Assembly: GCA_022791475.1 (NCBI GenBank)
Contig: JAAVZD010000004.1
Coordinates: forward strand, 124,001 to 188,000
Length of the DNA: 64,000 nucleotides
Direction of reading: 5' to 3'
Origin: Clostridia bacterium
GTDB lineage: Bacteria; Bacillota_A; Clostridia; TANB77; CAG-508
Within the stretch, counting starts at the first letter, position 1; the number at the start of each line of letters is the position of its first letter. The notes beneath the pieces are model-generated. The model was not told the origin of the DNA and did not search any database. It worked only from the letters and a program-made list of their open reading frames with translations. Positions 55,511 to 63,877 of the stretch are shown one piece after another. The position numbers were made by a program, and so were the translations under genes.

Positions 55511-56749
55511 GTGAACAAAAAACAAAATAAATTAATAAAATATAACAAAAAAGCATTAATAAGCACAATTGTTATATTTTCAATAATATTTTTAATAGGA
55601 ATATTATTTGCAAATATAGTAATAAAAACAAAACACCAAGAAGTAATGCAAGAGGAGGCGAATAAAAATAATAATGTGTTAGAAAGTAAAGAGGATAATT
55701 CTAATAAATTAAAGCTTGATACTTATATGGAAAAAGCAGAAGAAAAATTAAAAGAATTAACCGAAGACGAAGTAATAGCACAGTTGTTTTTAGTAGGAAC
55801 ACATGCAACAAGTGATTTTGAAAAGTTAAAAGAAAAGCAATTTGGAGGATATTTGTTTTTCGCAGATTTCTTTAAAGATAAAACAGAGAAACAAATAAAA
55901 AATGAGATAAATAAATTTAATGAAGCTTCAAAGACACCACTTTTAATAGCAGTAGATGAAGAAGGTGGAAGAGTTGTAAGAGTTAGTAGTAATAAAAAAT
56001 TAATAAGTGAGCCATTTAAATATTCAAGTGAAGTGTATCAAAATTCAGGTTTTGAAGGAATTAAAGAAGATACAATAAACAAAAGCAAATTCTTAAGTAA
56101 TTTAGGAATTAACTTAAATTTAGCTCCAGTAGTAGATATATGCGAAAATGAAACAGATTATATGTATAAAAGGTCTTTTAAACAAGGAAAAGAATTAACA
56201 TCTACATTTGCAAAAACAGTAATTGAAGCAAGCAAAGAAGGTGATGTATCATATACACTAAAACATTTTCCAGGCTATGGAAACAATGTAGACACACATA
56301 AAACTACATCAATAGATGAAAGAACGTATGACGATATATATATCAATGATTTAGAACCATTTAGAGTAGGAATAGAAGAAGGTGCAGAAGCTATACTAAT
56401 AAGCCATAATGTAGTAACAAGTATAGACCCACAAAACCCAGCATCACTCTCTCCTAAAATACATAAATTATTAAGAGAAGACTTAAAATTTGAAGGAATT
56501 ATTATTACCGACGCAATGAACATGGGAGCAATAGTAAATAAGTATGGCACAGAAGAAGCAATAATAAATGCTATTTCAGCCGGAAATGACATTATAATAG
56601 TTACAATAAATAAAGCATCAAAAGAAAGTTACGACGATATTATAGAAGCAGTAAAAAATGGAATAACCAGCGGAAAAATTAGCAAGCAAGACATCTACAG
56701 AAAAGCAAAAAATATTATTGCTTGGAAATATTATAAGGGTATGTTATAA
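55511..56749 (+). CDS. Glycoside hydrolase family 3 (beta-N-acetylhexosaminidase-like)
   Basis: 412 residues, NagZ-like. Signal/anchor span at about 15-33 (IVIFSIIFLIGILFANIVI), then the GH3 barrel: LLIAVDEEGGRVVR, KHFPGYGNNVDTHK (catalytic His loop), and IIITDAMNMGAI with the nucleophile Asp. Located outside the membrane, it would trim peptidoglycan sugars. GTG start behind AAAGGAG. Confidence 0.9.
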   Translation: MNKKQNKLIKYNKKALISTIVIFSIIFLIGILFANIVIKTKHQEVMQEEANKNNNVLESKEDNSNKLKLDTYMEKAEEKLKELTEDEVIAQLFLVGTHATSDFEKLKEKQFGGYLFFADFFKDKTEKQIKNEINKFNEASKTPLLIAVDEEGGRVVRVSSNKKLISEPFKYSSEVYQNSGFEGIKEDTINKSKFLSNLGINLNLAPVVDICENETDYMYKRSFKQGKELTSTFAKTVIEASKEGDVSYTLKHFPGYGNNVDTHKTTSIDERTYDDIYINDLEPFRVGIEEGAEAILISHNVVTSIDPQNPASLSPKIHKLLREDLKFEGIIITDAMNMGAIVNKYGTEEAIINAISAGNDIIIVTINKASKESYDDIIEAVKNGITSGKISKQDIYRKAKNIIAWKYYKGML

Positions 56750-56787
56750 AATAGATGTACAGAAAAAAGTACATTATTGAAAAAACA

Positions 56788-56820
56788 AAAGGAGTGGTAG
56801 ATTATTCTATCACTCCTTTA
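56788..56820. terminator. Inverted repeat / terminator
   Basis: AAAGGAGTGGTAG and CTATCACTCCTTT arms between the GH3 gene and the minus-strand remnant; overlaps the remnant's 3' end. Confidence 0.7.
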
Positions 56821-56944
56821 ATATACTCAAAAATCTTCTTATGTCCATCATGATTTGGATGCAATCCATCGATAAAATCCGCCTTTTCTAATACTTCTTG
56901 CATTGGAATATACTTAAACCAAAAAATTATTTTAGTATTTTCCA
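56802..56944 (-). pseudogene. 3' remnant of an SGNH/GDSL hydrolase gene
   Basis: On the minus strand a frame reads FWFKYIPMQEVLEKADFIDG then LHPNHDGHKKIFEYIKGVIE and stops at 56802. DGLHPNHDGH is the C-terminal catalytic D-x-x-H block of SGNH hydrolases. There is no start, and upstream on that strand lies the end of the Fic gene in another frame. So the 5' part has been lost, probably by the insertion or rearrangement that brought in Fic. Confidence 0.65.
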
Positions 56945-57937
56945 ACTTCCTTTTTTAGTAGAACCTTCTCTTTCAACTATACCTAATTCCTTTAAAGCAT
57001 TTATATTATACTTTACACCATCTCTTGTTATATTTAATTCTTTCGCTATTTCTTTTTGTGTTATTGATGGTTTGTTTTTTATCAATTTTATAATATTTTG
57101 CTGAGTTTCATTCAAAACTGCATAATTTTCTTGGGTAGTTTCTTGGGTAGTTTCTTGGGTAGTTTCTTTTTGATCTATAATAATTCTATCAACTGCTTCA
57201 TCAATAATACCAAGCATAAATTCTATAAACTCATTTGAATTACCAGCATTATTACAATTTTGAATTGCAGCATAATAACCTTCTTGGTGTTTTCTTATTA
57301 TACTTTCAATAGGAATATATTTAAATAAATCCTTCCAATTAGCAAGTATAGCCGTTTGCCAAAGCCTTGCTGTTCTGCCATTTCCATCTGAAAAAGGATG
57401 TATAAATACAAATTCATAATGAAAAATAGAGGATAATATTAATGGATTAACATCCTTTTTAACTGTATTCATCCAATTAAACAAATTATCCATTAATACT
57501 GGTACCATTGTATGAGGAGGAGCCATAAAAATTTGCACATTTCCATCATAAACAGCTTCTCCATGATTTCTAAATTTTCCACTATCTTCTTCAATCAAAA
57601 AAGTTAGCATTCCTTGTATCTTCTTTAAGTCTTCTATTGAATATGGATTAACATTATCTATTTCTTTATAAGCATTATAAGCGTTTTTAACTTCTTGAAT
57701 ATCTTTTTGTTCTCCCATAACAGTTTTTCCATTAATTACTGCTTCAACTTCAAATAGCGATAATTGATTGTTTTCGATAGCTAAAGAAGAATGAATTGAT
57801 TTAATTCTTGTTTTTCTTCTTAGTTCTGGATATCTATTTAAGCTTTCAAAATAATTAGCTTCTCCAATTTTTTCCATTATTTTTGTAGCTAAGTTTAGCA
57901 TTTTATCAGTGATACTATATGGTGGATAATTTTCCAT
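56927..57937 (-). CDS. Fic-family protein with C-terminal winged helix
   Basis: 336 residues. Fic motif HPFSDGNGRTARLWQT near 193-208 (HxFxxGNGR complete), N-terminal inhibitory helix SLAIENN near 52-58 matching (S/T)xxxE(G/N), and a winged helix at the end (ITQKEIAKELNITRDGVKYNINALKELG). Fic proteins transfer AMP or related groups to target proteins. A TTQE linker of three repeats joins the domains. It has cut into an SGNH gene and lies beside tRNA-Leu, so it could be acquired. Confidence 0.9.
   Translation of the reverse strand: MENYPPYSITDKMLNLATKIMEKIGEANYFESLNRYPELRRKTRIKSIHSSLAIENNQLSLFEVEAVINGKTVMGEQKDIQEVKNAYNAYKEIDNVNPYSIEDLKKIQGMLTFLIEEDSGKFRNHGEAVYDGNVQIFMAPPHTMVPVLMDNLFNWMNTVKKDVNPLILSSIFHYEFVFIHPFSDGNGRTARLWQTAILANWKDLFKYIPIESIIRKHQEGYYAAIQNCNNAGNSNEFIEFMLGIIDEAVDRIIIDQKETTQETTQETTQENYAVLNETQQNIIKLIKNKPSITQKEIAKELNITRDGVKYNINALKELGIVEREGSTKKGSWKILK
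57130..57165 (-). repeat. 12-base tandem repeat in fic
   Basis: Three exact units CTTGGGTAGTTT (plus strand), coding for TTQE repeats in the linker. Likely to vary in number by slippage. Confidence 0.8.
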
Positions 57938-58060
57938 TTTGTGCCTCCATTTTTTCTTATTATTTTATAATAAGAAAAAAGTAAGTACAAAAAGTAAATA
58001 CGTCTTCCATTTTACTTTTCATTCTTACTTTTTATCTCTTTATTCTTGCTAAGCAAGTTA

Positions 58061-58148
58061 TGGTGCAGATGGCCGGAATCGAACCGGCACGGTTTATTCA
58101 ACCGCAGGATTTTAAGTCCTGTGCGTCTGCCAGTTCCGCCACATCTGC
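58061..58148 (-). tRNA. tRNA-Leu (anticodon UAA)
   Basis: 88 bases on the minus strand. Acceptor GCAGATG pairs with CATCTGC, discriminator A and encoded CCA. Anticodon arm CAGGA/TCCTG with loop CTTAAAA, anticodon TAA. Long variable arm GCGGTTGAATAAACCGT and T-arm GCCGGTTCGATTCCGGC are typical of class II tRNA-Leu. The only tRNA in the window. Confidence 0.97.
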
Positions 58149-58515
58149 ATTTTACTGGCATTTGTCTTACGACGAATTTAATTATAATATGGAAATATGA
58201 GGTTTGTCAATACTTTTTATAAAAAAAATTAAAAAAGTGTAACGTATAATTATATAAAATATTACAAATAATATTTACAAAAAAGAAAAAATATTATAGA
58301 ATAATACAAACGTATGTTTATAAACTGAAACAGATGTTATAGATTAAATTTTGTAGAAAGTAAGAATATACCAAAAACTGTAAAAAAACCGCATAGAATG
58401 CAAAAGTAGTAGTAAAAAAATTTTAAAAGAAGTAGTATTTTTTAATAATTCCGCCATAGCGGATAGATTCTGTGTTTAAATGAAATAAAATATATCTAAG
58501 CTTTGGTGAGGAGTA
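58149..58515. other. Intergenic, nothing convincing
   Basis: AT-rich, with scattered TATAAT-like strings. An imperfect GCGG/CCGC hairpin near 58451-58464. No gene. Confidence 0.5.
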
Positions 58516-58716
58516 ATGCGTATAGAAATTTTATTAAAACAAGTCAGACAAGAAAAAAATATAACTTTAAATAGATTATCTGAAAAAAGTGGTGTATCGA
58601 CAACACATATAAATGACATAGAAAACAATATAAAAAGTCCTAGTTTATTTGTAATGGTTAGGTTATCAAAGGCTTTAGATATAGAAATTACGGAGTTATA
58701 TAAAGTACAATGGTAG
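58516..58716 (+). CDS. XRE-family DNA-binding protein
   Basis: 66 residues, a single Cro/CI helix-turn-helix (KQVRQEKNITLNRLSEKSGVS...INDIENNIKSPSLFVMVRLSKAL). ATG at 58516 after GAGGAG. Overlaps the next gene by 7 bases, so the two are coupled. Regulator of the pair, inferred. Confidence 0.8.
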   Translation: MRIEILLKQVRQEKNITLNRLSEKSGVSTTHINDIENNIKSPSLFVMVRLSKALDIEITELYKVQW

Positions 58717-59057
58717 AACATGAATTAAAAGACAAGTTGAAAAATGAATTAGAAAATACTATAAAAAAATATGGAATAGATTATAAAAAAAATTATAAAA
58801 TTTGTAAAATGTTATCTATTGAAAATGACAAAAAATATAATAATAAATCACTTCAAAATTATTATTTACATAGTATAATAACTTTAACTGAATATATGAA
58901 AGCAAACAAAGAAAATCCTAGTGAAATTAAATGGAATAGGTATGCAATAAAAAAAGGCTGTTTATCAAGTAAAACCATCGGGTATATGTATGAAGATGGT
59001 TTTAATAGTTTATGCAGGCAAATAAGAAAAGCAATTAATAAAAATTTCTTCTTTTAA
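58710..59057 (+). CDS. Unknown protein coupled to XRE regulator
   Basis: 115 residues. Starts inside the end of the XRE gene. Middle (SLQNYYLHSIITLTEYMKAN) is helical. The C-terminus, EIKWNRYAIKKGCLSSKTIG YMYEDGFNSLCRQIRKAI, loosely resembles the short W...LS...GF helical repeats associated with homing endonucleases. Function not known. The pair could be a small mobile or toxin-like unit. Confidence 0.6.
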   Translation: MVEHELKDKLKNELENTIKKYGIDYKKNYKICKMLSIENDKKYNNKSLQNYYLHSIITLTEYMKANKENPSEIKWNRYAIKKGCLSSKTIGYMYEDGFNSLCRQIRKAINKNFFF

Positions 59058-59075
59058 AATTAAGAAGAAATTTTT
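59041..59075 (+). terminator. Rho-independent terminator
   Basis: AAAATTTCTTCTT and AAGAAGAAATTTTT arms; overlaps the last codons of the gene at 58710. Confidence 0.8.
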
Positions 59076-59162
59076 ATTATTTTTTTGTTATGTATAGACT
59101 TTTAAATAAATATAATTTAAAATAAAGGCATGTAATAATATTAATAATAAGAGAGGAAGAAA

Positions 59163-60357
59163 ATGATTATAGAAAGAATAATATTTAATGTTATAGCCTT
59201 TGCATTGTTTGTAATTATATTCTTAAAAATGATTTATAAAAATGATACTAATTACACATATATATTAGCCGTGCAAGCTACTCGGAATTGCAATAGGGTT
59301 TATTGGTCTTATATTTAGAATAAATTTACCTATGTTTATAATAATATTTACATATATAATAGCTATATTAATACCATTAGCAATAGTAATATTTGAAAGA
59401 AAGGGAATATATCTTTCAGAAATTATAGCATTTAATATGGCAAATATATATTTGAAAAATGGAGAAACTCAAAAAGCAAAACAATTATTAATAAATAAAT
59501 TAGAAAAATATCCACATAGCTACTACTTACATAAAAAATTAGCAGAAATTTGTGAACAATTAGGAGAAATAGAAATTGCGATAGATGAATATATAAAAGC
59601 AAGTGATATAAATAAAGAAGATTATAATTTAACAATGCAAGTAGCAAAATTAATTAGTACAACTGATAGAAAAAATGAAGCAATACGAATATTAAATGAC
59701 TTGCTAAAAACAAAGCCAGACTGTTATGAAGCATCTTGCTTACTTGGAGATATACTATATGACCAAGAGAATTATAAAGAAGCAATAAATGTATATATGG
59801 CAGCTCTTGCATATCACCCTGAACAATATGACTTATATTATAATATAGGAATGATGTTTACAAGGTTAAACGATTTCCAAAGTGCAAAAGAATATTATGA
59901 TAAAGCGGCAAAACTAAACTCATTATTATATAGAGCAAAGTTTGACTTGGCGCAAATTTCTTTATTGTATAATGAAATAGAAGAAGCAGAAAAATACCTT
60001 GAAGAATGTATTAATGACGAAGAACTATCAGATGAAGTATATTATTACTTAGCCTACATTTGTATGATGAAACGTGATAAAGAAAAAACTATACAATATT
60101 TAAACATAGCAGTTGAGGAAAACGAAGAATTATATAAAAGAGCATGTAAAGAAGATATATTTAGGCCAATTATAAGCAAAATAAATAAACCAACTAATAC
60201 CGCAAAACATAGAAACAAAAACAAAATAACAGTAAAGGAACTTGCAACAATGAAACATTTAAGAAAAACAAACGAAGTTATAGCTAACTTAAGCAAAAGA
60301 GATATAAGCACAATACAAGAACTAAAAAGAAAACAAATGGAAAAAGAAAGAGAATAA
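59163..60357 (+). CDS. Membrane-anchored TPR protein, +1 frameshift at a CGG codon
   Basis: ATG 59163 after AGAGGAAG. The zero frame gives 40 codons with a first span (IIFNVIAFALFVIIFLKM) to LAVQAT, then CGG at 59283-59285 and a stop 12 codons on. Skipping C59283 gives Gly and continues GIAIGFIGLIFRINLP as the second span, followed by a third, then seven or so tetratricopeptide repeats (KAKQLLINKLEKYPHSYYLH, EAINVYMAALAYHPEQYDLY and others) and a basic tail. Total 397 residues. Family otherwise not assigned; TPR proteins usually hold protein complexes. Followed by uppP 20 bases later. Confidence 0.85.
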
Positions 60358-60377
60358 AAAAGAAAGAAGGAAATAAA

Positions 60378-61181
60378 ATGACAATAATTCAAGCATTAAT
60401 ATTAGGAGTAATCCAAGGCTTAACAGAGCTTTTACCAATATCAAGTTCAGCACATTTAACCATAATACCATGGATGTTTGGTTGGACTAATTCAGATATA
60501 TTCAAAATGAGCTTTGAAGGCTTCGATGTAGCACTACATTTTGGAACACTTTTAGCAATTGTTATATTTTTCTTTAAAGATTGGCTAAAGCTAATAGAAG
60601 GAGGATATAAACAAGTTTTAAAAAAAGAAAAAACATTTGAAGGAAAAATGTTTTGGTATTTAGTAGCAGCAACAATTCCAGGTGGAATAATTGGTTTAAT
60701 ATTAGATAAATTTGCAGGAAATGTACTTGAAACACCAATAATTATCGCTATTGCATTAATTGTAATGGGAATTATTTTATACATAGTAGATAAAAAATCG
60801 AAATCAAATATAAAATATGAAAATATGACATTTAAACAAACATTTTTAATAGGTTTTTCACAATGTTTGGCATTCATTCCAGGGGTTTCAAGATCAGGAA
60901 TAACAATGACTACAGGAAGACTTATGGGAATAGAAAGAGAATCAGTAGCAAAATATTCTTTTCTTTTATCAACACCAATTGTATTTGCAGCAACAGTATT
61001 AAAATTTAAAGATTTTGTATTTAATATACCATTTTTCATTGGAGTATTTGCAAGTTTTTTAATAGGAATTTTTGTAATTAAATTCTTACTTGAATACCTA
61101 AAAAAAGGAAGCTTCAAAGTTTTCGCAATATACAGAGTAATTTTTGGAATAATAATTATAGCAAAATGCATATTAGGATAA
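60378..61181 (+). CDS. uppP: Undecaprenyl-diphosphatase
   Basis: 267 residues, BacA family, about seven membrane spans. GVIQGLTELLPISSSAHLTI at 10-29 is the catalytic motif 1 (usual form EFLPISSSGHL) and FIPGVSRSGITMTTGRL near 170 is motif 2. Recycles undecaprenyl phosphate for peptidoglycan synthesis and gives bacitracin tolerance. AAGGAA upstream. Confidence 0.95.
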   Translation: MTIIQALILGVIQGLTELLPISSSAHLTIIPWMFGWTNSDIFKMSFEGFDVALHFGTLLAIVIFFFKDWLKLIEGGYKQVLKKEKTFEGKMFWYLVAATIPGGIIGLILDKFAGNVLETPIIIAIALIVMGIILYIVDKKSKSNIKYENMTFKQTFLIGFSQCLAFIPGVSRSGITMTTGRLMGIERESVAKYSFLLSTPIVFAATVLKFKDFVFNIPFFIGVFASFLIGIFVIKFLLEYLKKGSFKVFAIYRVIFGIIIIAKCILG

Positions 61182-61185
61182 AATG

Positions 61186-61218
61186 AAAAAACAAGAAAAA
61201 TTTTTCTTGTTTTTTTAT
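61186..61218 (+). terminator. Rho-independent terminator
   Basis: AAAACAAGAAAAA and TTTTTCTTGTTTTTTT arms after uppP. Confidence 0.85.
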
Positions 61219-61340
61219 TTTGAAGAATTAACACATATGTTAAAAACAACACTTTAAAATTAATGTCGAATTTTGTAAAAATATAAAAGATACAAATATT
61301 ACAATTATTTAACATTTACTTTACAACTATATTAAAAACC

Positions 61341-61368
61341 TTGACTTTTCGCCCAAAAACGATATTAT
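61341..61368 (+). promoter_or_regulatory. Probable promoter of the pilus operon
   Basis: TTGACT at 61341-61346 and TATTAT at 61363-61368, spacer 16, giving a leader of about 150 bases to the gene at 61526. The rest of 61219-61525 shows no gene. Confidence 0.55.
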
Positions 61369-61525
61369 TATAGCATAATATATTATTGTGCTATAAATAT
61401 GACAATATATATTATTAAATAAAAAATTAAGTATTTTTTTATCAAAAAAAGTAAAAAATAATAATGTATTTATCTAATTTTAAAATTAGATAGTTCTCAA
61501 AAAATAAAATAACAAAGGAGATAAA

Positions 61526-63160
61526 ATGTCAAGTTGCTTAGGTTTATATATACAAAATAATTTAATAAAATATGCAAAAGTAACTAAAGAACGTGATAAC
61601 TTAAAGGTTGAAGCTTTTGGAGTAAAATTTTATGACAATATAAATGAAGCAATTCATCAAATTGTTTCTGAAACATATAGCTATAAAACACCAATTAGTA
61701 CAAATCTATCAGAAGAAAGTTATAATTACTTCTATATGTTTAGTTTACTTAACAAAAATGACCTAAAAAAATCAATTGACACAGAATTTGATTCTTTTTG
61801 TTATGAAAAAGGCTATAATAGAAATACATTAGAAACTAGATATGCATTAGTACCAGACATACAAGATAAACAAAAAATAAAGGTTATTCATATATCTAGC
61901 AATAAAATTGAAGTTAACCAAAAAATGCAAGAACTAGAGGGAAATACATTAAGCACTATTTCGCCACTTCCAATAGCAATAACAAACATAGCAGATATAA
62001 AAGAAAAAGAAAATGCAATTATTTTAAATATAGAAGAAAAAACAACAGTTACTACAATAATAGACCAAAAAATATACAATGTAGATAAAATAGAACAAGG
62101 TGCAGAAACTATATTAAATAGTATAAGCCAAAAAGAAAATTCATATTCAAAAGCATATGAAATATGTAAAAATACAACTATATATACAATGGAAGGTAAA
62201 GACTTAATACAAGAAGAAAACTTATATTTAGAAGATATAATGCCAACATTATATAATATAGTTCAATCTGTAAGAAATATAGTAGATAATTCAATAGAAA
62301 AAATATCTAAAATATATATTACAGGAACAGGCTCAATGATAAATAATGTAGATTTATACTTCCAAGAATATTTTCCAGAATGCAAATGCGAAATATTAAA
62401 ACCATATTTTATACCTGAAACAGTAAAAATAAATATGAAAGATTATATTGAAGTAAATTCAGCAATAGCATTAGGAATGCAAGGCTTAGGATATGGAATA
62501 AAAACACTTAACTTTAAAAAGCCATCATTAACAGATAAACTACCTGATTGGATGAAAATAGAAATAGGTGGTAAAAAAGAAGATGGCAAAAAAAGTAAAA
62601 AAATAAATTTAGGTAAAATGAACCTTTCATTTGACTTAAAAGGAGAATTTGATAATATTGAAAAATGGCTTGTAAGAAGTTTATCAGCAATATTAGCATT
62701 TGTAATAATATATAGTGGGTTCGCACTATTTTTAAAAGGTCAAACAGATAAAAAACTAAAAGAAGTAGCAGATGTTACTGGGCACACTATAGAGCAAATA
62801 AATTTAGTAGAAAAAGACATAGAAGCTGTAAATAATAAAACAACTAAGTATGAAGAAGTTTTAAGAAATTTAGAAGAATATAAAAATGAAAGTAGTGAAA
62901 ACAGAAAAATAAAAGATTCAATTCCAAATTTCCTAACAGCATTAATGACAATGCCACAAGGTGTAACAATAACTTCAATTACAAATACAACAGATTATAC
63001 AATAAGAATAGAAGCTCAATCAAAAGAATATTCTCAATTAGGTTATCTAATTGGAAATTTAAAAACAAAAAATATACTATATAATGTTACTTCATCTTCA
63101 GGGGTAAAACAAAATGATATTATAAAAGTAGTTATAGAGGGAAGCTTATTCCCAGAATAA
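61526..63160 (+). CDS. PilM-PilN fusion of a type IV pilus system
   Basis: 544 residues. The N-terminal 330 residues are an actin-like PilM domain (LGLYIQNNLIKYAKV, ILNIEEKTTVTTII, ISKIYITGTGSMINNVDLYFQ). A membrane span follows at about 390-410 (SLSAILAFVIIYSGFALFL), then a PilN-like coiled coil and ferredoxin-like domain (LTALMTMPQGVTITSITNTTDYTIRIEAQSKEY). PilM and PilN are separate in most systems. Joins cytoplasmic and periplasmic-side parts of the pilus assembly platform. Confidence 0.78.
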   Translation: MSSCLGLYIQNNLIKYAKVTKERDNLKVEAFGVKFYDNINEAIHQIVSETYSYKTPISTNLSEESYNYFYMFSLLNKNDLKKSIDTEFDSFCYEKGYNRNTLETRYALVPDIQDKQKIKVIHISSNKIEVNQKMQELEGNTLSTISPLPIAITNIADIKEKENAIILNIEEKTTVTTIIDQKIYNVDKIEQGAETILNSISQKENSYSKAYEICKNTTIYTMEGKDLIQEENLYLEDIMPTLYNIVQSVRNIVDNSIEKISKIYITGTGSMINNVDLYFQEYFPECKCEILKPYFIPETVKINMKDYIEVNSAIALGMQGLGYGIKTLNFKKPSLTDKLPDWMKIEIGGKKEDGKKSKKINLGKMNLSFDLKGEFDNIEKWLVRSLSAILAFVIIYSGFALFLKGQTDKKLKEVADVTGHTIEQINLVEKDIEAVNNKTTKYEEVLRNLEEYKNESSENRKIKDSIPNFLTALMTMPQGVTITSITNTTDYTIRIEAQSKEYSQLGYLIGNLKTKNILYNVTSSSGVKQNDIIKVVIEGSLFPE

Positions 63161-63181
63161 AATTTAAAAAGAGGAAAAAAT

Positions 63182-63853
63182 ATGAGAAAAATACTATTGT
63201 CGATAATAATTGTATTACTACTTGTTATAACATATTTTTCTTTGTTCAAAGGAATAGAAATAGGAAATTTAAAAATATCTAGCATAAAGCAAATAGATGA
63301 AAATAGTAAATTACTAGATGAAAAAATTACAGAAGCTAATAATAAGATAGATATAGACTATCCTAAAAAAAGAGAAGACTTAAAGCAAGCAAACGATAAA
63401 ATGAGAGAGGCAGAAGAAAGATATGTGGCTGAAACAAACGCAAGTAGTGATAAAGAATTAGAAGCTGCTTTAGAAATAGAAAGTTTTGACATAGAAAAAT
63501 TATGGACCAAACTTGGAAATTATGCTAGAGCAGAAGAAGTTAATTTAAAACTTGTTCTAAATAGGAGTTCTTCAGGAAGTACAGATACAAAAGATTTATC
63601 ATTTACAGTAAATGGTAGCTATGTGGGAATAACAAACTTTATTTATGATATAGAAGATGATGATCAACTAAAATTTAGAATATACAACTATAAAATGCTT
63701 CCATATCAAAATGGAATACTACAAGCAACATTTATAGTTAAAGATGTAAGAATAACATCTTCATCATTAAATGAATCATTGCCAAGTTCTAGCGGGGTAA
63801 ATACAACAACTGAAGGGCAAAATACAGATACTCAAAGTACAACTAAGCATTAA
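63182..63853 (+). CDS. PilO-like type IV pilus protein
   Basis: 223 residues. N-terminal membrane span (ILLSIIIVLLLVITYFSLF), coiled coil (about 38-88), then a small alpha/beta domain (VNLKLVLNRSSSG...DLSFTVNGSYVGITNFIYDIEDDDQLKFRIYNYKML). The order PilM-PilN then PilO is the usual alignment-complex order. Start after AGAGGA. Serine/threonine-rich tail. Confidence 0.72.
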   Translation: MRKILLSIIIVLLLVITYFSLFKGIEIGNLKISSIKQIDENSKLLDEKITEANNKIDIDYPKKREDLKQANDKMREAEERYVAETNASSDKELEAALEIESFDIEKLWTKLGNYARAEEVNLKLVLNRSSSGSTDTKDLSFTVNGSYVGITNFIYDIEDDDQLKFRIYNYKMLPYQNGILQATFIVKDVRITSSSLNESLPSSSGVNTTTEGQNTDTQSTTKH

Positions 63854-63877
63854 AAAATATAAAGGAGTAAAACCAAT

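Noticed and set aside
7486..59285. Calling hslO, pth, the ATPase, aspS and the TPR gene pseudogenes
   Set aside because: Each has one kind of break only, no other stops, intact motifs and promoters, and two are normally essential. I kept them as genes and flagged recoding or artefact.
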